Positions 61,424-64,000 of a DNA stretch of 64,000 nt are shown here, piece by piece. The position numbers and the translations under genes are program-made. Each line of letters begins with the position of its first letter. Position 1 is the stretch's first letter. Source of the stretch: JAPLKB01 sp964532465 (GTDB lineage: Bacteria > Desulfobacterota > Syntrophorhabdia > Syntrophorhabdales > Syntrophorhabdaceae). The stretch covers positions 1 to 64,000 of the forward strand of contig CAZHHX010000018.1 of assembly GCA_964532465.1 (NCBI GenBank), written 5' to 3'. The notes under the pieces are model-generated. The model made no database searches. It saw nothing but the letters and a program-made list of their open reading frames with translations, and was not told where the DNA came from.

Positions 61424-61459
61424 AATAAAAAAAGCGGGGATTGACTCCCCGCTTTTTTA
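61424..61459 (-). terminator. Intrinsic terminator downstream of the CoA ligase
   Basis: GCGGGGA and TCCCCGC form a perfect stem across 5 bases; on the minus strand it is followed by seven T. The A-run on the other side makes it possibly bidirectional. Confidence 0.85.
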
Positions 61460-61475
61460 CATAATTTAATTGAAA

Positions 61476-61511
61476 TTACGTGTGATCACTCCACTTGCCG
61501 AACTGTTCTCT
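61476..61511. repeat. 36-bp direct repeat of the CoA ligase 3' end, outer copy
   Basis: Matches 61599-61634 (the gene's own last codons and stop) with one change. The two copies flank 87 bp that contain the three-hairpin element. Confidence 0.85.
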
Positions 61512-61517
61512 ATTTCT

Positions 61518-61584
61518 GGGGCTCACGTCGCCCCCTCCACCGGCATAGCCGTCGGAGCCTCCCCTTCTCGCTCACCGTGTGAGC
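61518..61584 (-). repeat. 67-bp three-hairpin element, copy B
   Basis: Reading on the minus strand: GCTCAC/GTGAGC stem, linker GAGAAGGGGAGG, stem CTCCGACGG/CCGGTGGAG with loop CTATG, then GGGGC/GCCCC. Compared with copy A (15804-15870): equal length, identical linker and third stem, two matched pair changes in stem 1 and one in stem 2. Confidence 0.8.
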
Positions 61585-61598
61585 TAAAAGAGATACTT

Positions 61599-63203
61599 TT
61601 ACGTGTGATCACTCCACTTACCGAACTGTTCTCTTAATAACCTGTGAAGGATCTTGCCAGCCGCGCTTCTCGGCATCTCTGAGTCTTTTATGAGGATTAC
61701 ATTCTTTGGAACTTTGAATCCTGCGATCTTGCCTTTACAGAAACCGGAAATCTCATCAGGCGTTGCAGTCTGATTTTCATGGAGAACAACTATAGCGGTA
61801 ACCTGCTCACCCCATTTTTCATGGGGGACGCCGATAACTGCAACGTCTTTTACAGCCGGGTGCCCGCCGACACAGTTTTCCACTTCGGAGGGAAATATGT
61901 TTTCACCGCCGGAGATGATCATGTTGGCTTTCCTGTCAACGAGAGTATAATATCCGTCCTCATCAATGTATGCCATGTCGCCTGCGCTGAAGTACTCACC
62001 CTTCATTGCCGCCGCGGTTTTTTCAGGGTCTTTCCAGTAACCTTCAAAGAGCATGGAGCTTCTTGAGTAGAGTTCGCCCACCTCATTCGGTTTTGTAACA
62101 AGGTTCCCGTCTTCGTCGTAGAGTTTTAAAATATCCGTACCCATGACTTCACGTCCGATGGAGCCGAGTTTCGTCATCTGTTCGTGGGGCTTCAGGACAG
62201 TTACGATACCGGCTTCCGTAGATCCGTATGCCTCATAAAGATTTGAATTCGGGAACATTTTCAGGATTCCGAGTTTTGTATCACGTCTTGCCGGCGCTGA
62301 AGAACAGAGCAGCTTCTTCACGCAGGTTACATCAAATTTCGCTTTTACTTCATCCGGGAGCGCAAGGAGCATAATGTAATGAGTCGGAACAAGTGAGGTA
62401 AAGGTGACCTTCTGTTCCGCGAAGGTCTTCAGGAGGTCTTCAGGATTGAAACTTACCATATTATATGCCATGACAGTGCCGCCTACCCAGGTGACAACAA
62501 AGGAGTAGAAGAGTGAGTTTACGTGGCAGCAAGGCATGACAAGCAGGTTTGTATCATCGAAATTAAACTGATGGTCGTAGACCATAATAAAATACTGTGC
62601 AAAGAGGTTGGCATGGCTCTTCATAACGCCCTTTGGCCTTCCTGTTGTTCCGCCGGTATACATGATGACCCAGATATCATCCGCGTCAACCGATACCGCA
62701 GGCTCTTCCGGACTTGCCGCCGCGATTACATCTTCATAAGAGGCAAAACCGTCGAAGTGGGGATTATCTATTGCAAAAGATATGTATTTTTCTACTGTTG
62801 GAAGGTTTTTCTTCATCCCCTCTGCCATGGTTACCCAGGGAAGTTCAGCTCCGTCTCTGTCTTTCCCGCCCTGCACGATTAAAACCTTTGCCTCGCAGTG
62901 ACTAAGGATGTACTCCATTTCCGGTTGCGCGAGCCTGAACATAATCGGTACGCATACAAACCCGCCCTTTGCGGCAGCGGCGTATATTTCGAGCCACTCT
63001 ACGCAGTTGTAAGCAAGCACCGCGAATCTTTCGCCTTTCTTCAGTCCCATATCGGCAAGTGCGTTGGCAAGCCTGCATGCCCTGTCATCCCACTGCTTAA
63101 AGGTATACGCCTTGTTCATGTCTTTGATGCCTATTTTGTCCGGCCATTTGAAGGCGTTTACCCTCAAAACATCCTTTGCCGTCATCCAGTGACCATTGTT
63201 CAT
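61599..63203 (-). CDS. AMP-forming acyl/aryl-CoA ligase
   Basis: Activates a carboxylic acid to its CoA ester. 534 residues of the ANL superfamily: P-loop YTGGTTGRPKG (182-192), YGSTEAG (326-332), GDMAY...DRKANMIISGGENIFPSEVE (~408-442) and catalytic K517 in RSAAGKILHR. A medium/long-chain or aromatic substrate is plausible but cannot be read from sequence. The Fe-S oxidoreductase upstream, 50 bp away on the same strand, suggests a degradation pathway feeding electrons into Fe-S proteins. Confidence 0.92.
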   Translation of the reverse strand: MNNGHWMTAKDVLRVNAFKWPDKIGIKDMNKAYTFKQWDDRACRLANALADMGLKKGERFAVLAYNCVEWLEIYAAAAKGGFVCVPIMFRLAQPEMEYILSHCEAKVLIVQGGKDRDGAELPWVTMAEGMKKNLPTVEKYISFAIDNPHFDGFASYEDVIAAASPEEPAVSVDADDIWVIMYTGGTTGRPKGVMKSHANLFAQYFIMVYDHQFNFDDTNLLVMPCCHVNSLFYSFVVTWVGGTVMAYNMVSFNPEDLLKTFAEQKVTFTSLVPTHYIMLLALPDEVKAKFDVTCVKKLLCSSAPARRDTKLGILKMFPNSNLYEAYGSTEAGIVTVLKPHEQMTKLGSIGREVMGTDILKLYDEDGNLVTKPNEVGELYSRSSMLFEGYWKDPEKTAAAMKGEYFSAGDMAYIDEDGYYTLVDRKANMIISGGENIFPSEVENCVGGHPAVKDVAVIGVPHEKWGEQVTAIVVLHENQTATPDEISGFCKGKIAGFKVPKNVILIKDSEMPRSAAGKILHRLLREQFGKWSDHT

Positions 63204-63253
63204 GATTAACCCTCCTTAAGTAGTTTTAAAGTCAGCTTTTTTGAATTTCCTTT

Positions 63254-64000
63254 TCACTCTACAAGCTCCAGGAGATGATATACCTTTTGAGTCATCTTGT
63301 TCCTCAGAGCGTTGTCAATCAAATTGATCATACAACCGGGGCAGGCAGTAACTACAATATCCGCTCCTGTTGCCTTGATTCCGTCCATCTTCTTGTCGGC
63401 TATCTTTTTTGTAAGGTCATAATGATACACGCTGAAGGAGCCGCCCATGCCGCAGCACATATCCGCATTCGGCATTTCCACATACTTCAGTCCCTTCAAT
63501 GCCTTGAGGATTGCCCTGGGCTGTTCCTTAATGTTCTGATATCTTATAAGGTGGCAGGGATCGTGCCATGTGGCGGTTTTGCCTTCAAACTCTTTCCTCA
63601 ACTTAAAGTCTTCCGGTGGAATTTTCATAACATCAATGACAAATTCGGTGCTGTCTTTTATCTTTTTTTCAAAAGCTTCATACCGTTTCTGCTGATCCTC
63701 ATTGTCAGGGAGATACTTCTGATAATCCTTGAGTGTTGAACTGCATGTACCGCAGGCAGTGACAATGTAATCCACGTCCTTAAATGCTTTAATGTTCTCT
63801 TCGGCGAGCATCCGTCCGGTCACGAAATCACCGCTGAAATAGATGGCAGCGCCGCAGCAGTTCTGTGCCTCAGGCACTACAACCTCTATACCCCTTTTGG
63901 TAAGAAAGTCTATAAGCTTCAGTCCCAGTTCAGGATATACGAAATCGGTGGCGCAGCCCATGAAAAAGCCTACTCTCATTTTCGGTTTCTCACCGTTTAC
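63254..64000 (-). CDS. Fe-S oxidoreductase with CCG domains (HdrB/GlcF-like), 5' end outside window
   Basis: The frame has no stop up to the right edge (upstream codons give VNGEKPK), so the N-terminal part, perhaps a 4Fe-4S domain, is missing; the ATG at 63979 need not be the start. Seen: two cysteine-rich domains, FFMGCATDF, NCCGAAIYFSGD, ACGTCSS, then WHDPCHLIRYQ, MCCGMGGSFS and ACPGCMINL. Such proteins pass electrons between flavoproteins and quinone or heterodisulfide. With the CoA ligase it forms an operon; a GlcD-type flavoprotein may lie just outside. Confidence 0.88.
   Translation of the reverse strand, partial: VNGEKPKMRVGFFMGCATDFVYPELGLKLIDFLTKRGIEVVVPEAQNCCGAAIYFSGDFVTGRMLAEENIKAFKDVDYIVTACGTCSSTLKDYQKYLPDNEDQQKRYEAFEKKIKDSTEFVIDVMKIPPEDFKLRKEFEGKTATWHDPCHLIRYQNIKEQPRAILKALKGLKYVEMPNADMCCGMGGSFSVYHYDLTKKIADKKMDGIKATGADIVVTACPGCMINLIDNALRNKMTQKVYHLLELVE

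Noticed and set aside
1..64000. CRISPR arrays, prophage or intact insertion sequences
   Set aside because: No regularly spaced repeat-spacer pattern, integrase, transposase or phage structural gene was seen on either strand.

Overview
The window looks like chromosomal DNA from a strictly anaerobic, Gram-negative bacterium, most probably a deltaproteobacterial/Desulfobacterota lineage of the syntrophic or sulfur-metabolising kind. This rests on gene content: a membrane heterodisulfide-reductase-like oxidoreductase of the type that links electron-transfer flavoprotein to menaquinone, a tungsten-type aldehyde:ferredoxin oxidoreductase with its ferredoxin, stand-alone 4Fe-4S ferredoxins, an acyl/aryl-CoA ligase next to a cysteine-rich Fe-S oxidoreductase, and no oxygen respiration. 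Periplasmic proteins (HtrA, OmpR-type two-component system, UshA-like nucleotidase, class D beta-lactamase) argue for two membranes. The species cannot be named from sequence alone.

Layout. 1-3160: a repeat-rich protein entering from the left edge and two unrecognised exported or membrane proteins. 3463-13301: scattered single genes (PolX, fructose-bisphosphatase, DUF2461, nicotinamidase, an SDR enzyme, OXA-type beta-lactamase, biotin synthase, LysM-NlpC/P60 hydrolase) separated by long gaps that hold repeats. 13582-18895: the EMO-like oxidoreductase, a ferredoxin, a carboxyltransferase subunit, tRNA-Pro(CGG), a Nudix hydrolase and MobB. 19052-23736: a small secreted protein, a membrane protein, a P-loop/CYTH-like protein and purB. 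23791-32214: a minus-strand block of nine genes (ArsA-like ATPase, rsmD, coaD, nfeD, slipin, dacA, coaBC, a Deg protease, DUF1844). 33147-45525: a GlcD-type flavoprotein, a four-gene cluster (TPR protein, aminotransferase homologue without its lysine, 5'-nucleotidase, beta-grasp protein), a formyltransferase, an MCP, two paralogous exported proteins, a GalT-like protein, an alpha/beta hydrolase and a GNAT enzyme. 45642-51246: an HD protein, a response regulator/kinase/HtrA operon and a GspF/PilC protein. 51293-61352: one long minus-strand operon (thiL, HD exonuclease, rsmE, DUF218-like, ferredoxin, AOR, dprA, topA, trmFO). 61599-64000: CoA ligase and Fe-S oxidoreductase, the latter running off the right edge.

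Non-coding structure is the most unusual part. A 67-bp element with three consecutive hairpins occurs at 15804-15870 (+) and 61518-61584 (-). Both copies have the same length and identical linkers, and three stem pairs differ by matched changes on both arms, which suggests a selected structured element. A second dispersed family has arms at 8119-8256 and 15687-15739, and a third is built on TAGTTKCCATCCGGAAAC (32406-32596, 46228-46270). Seven-base tandem repeats lie at three gene edges, and paired TGTCGAA sites precede both exported paralogues. Two genes (GalT-like and the response regulator) seem to be transcribed as leaderless mRNAs. Several small genes below the usual length cutoff (a ferredoxin at 15941-16114, a Cys/His protein at 44682-44858) are annotated here.
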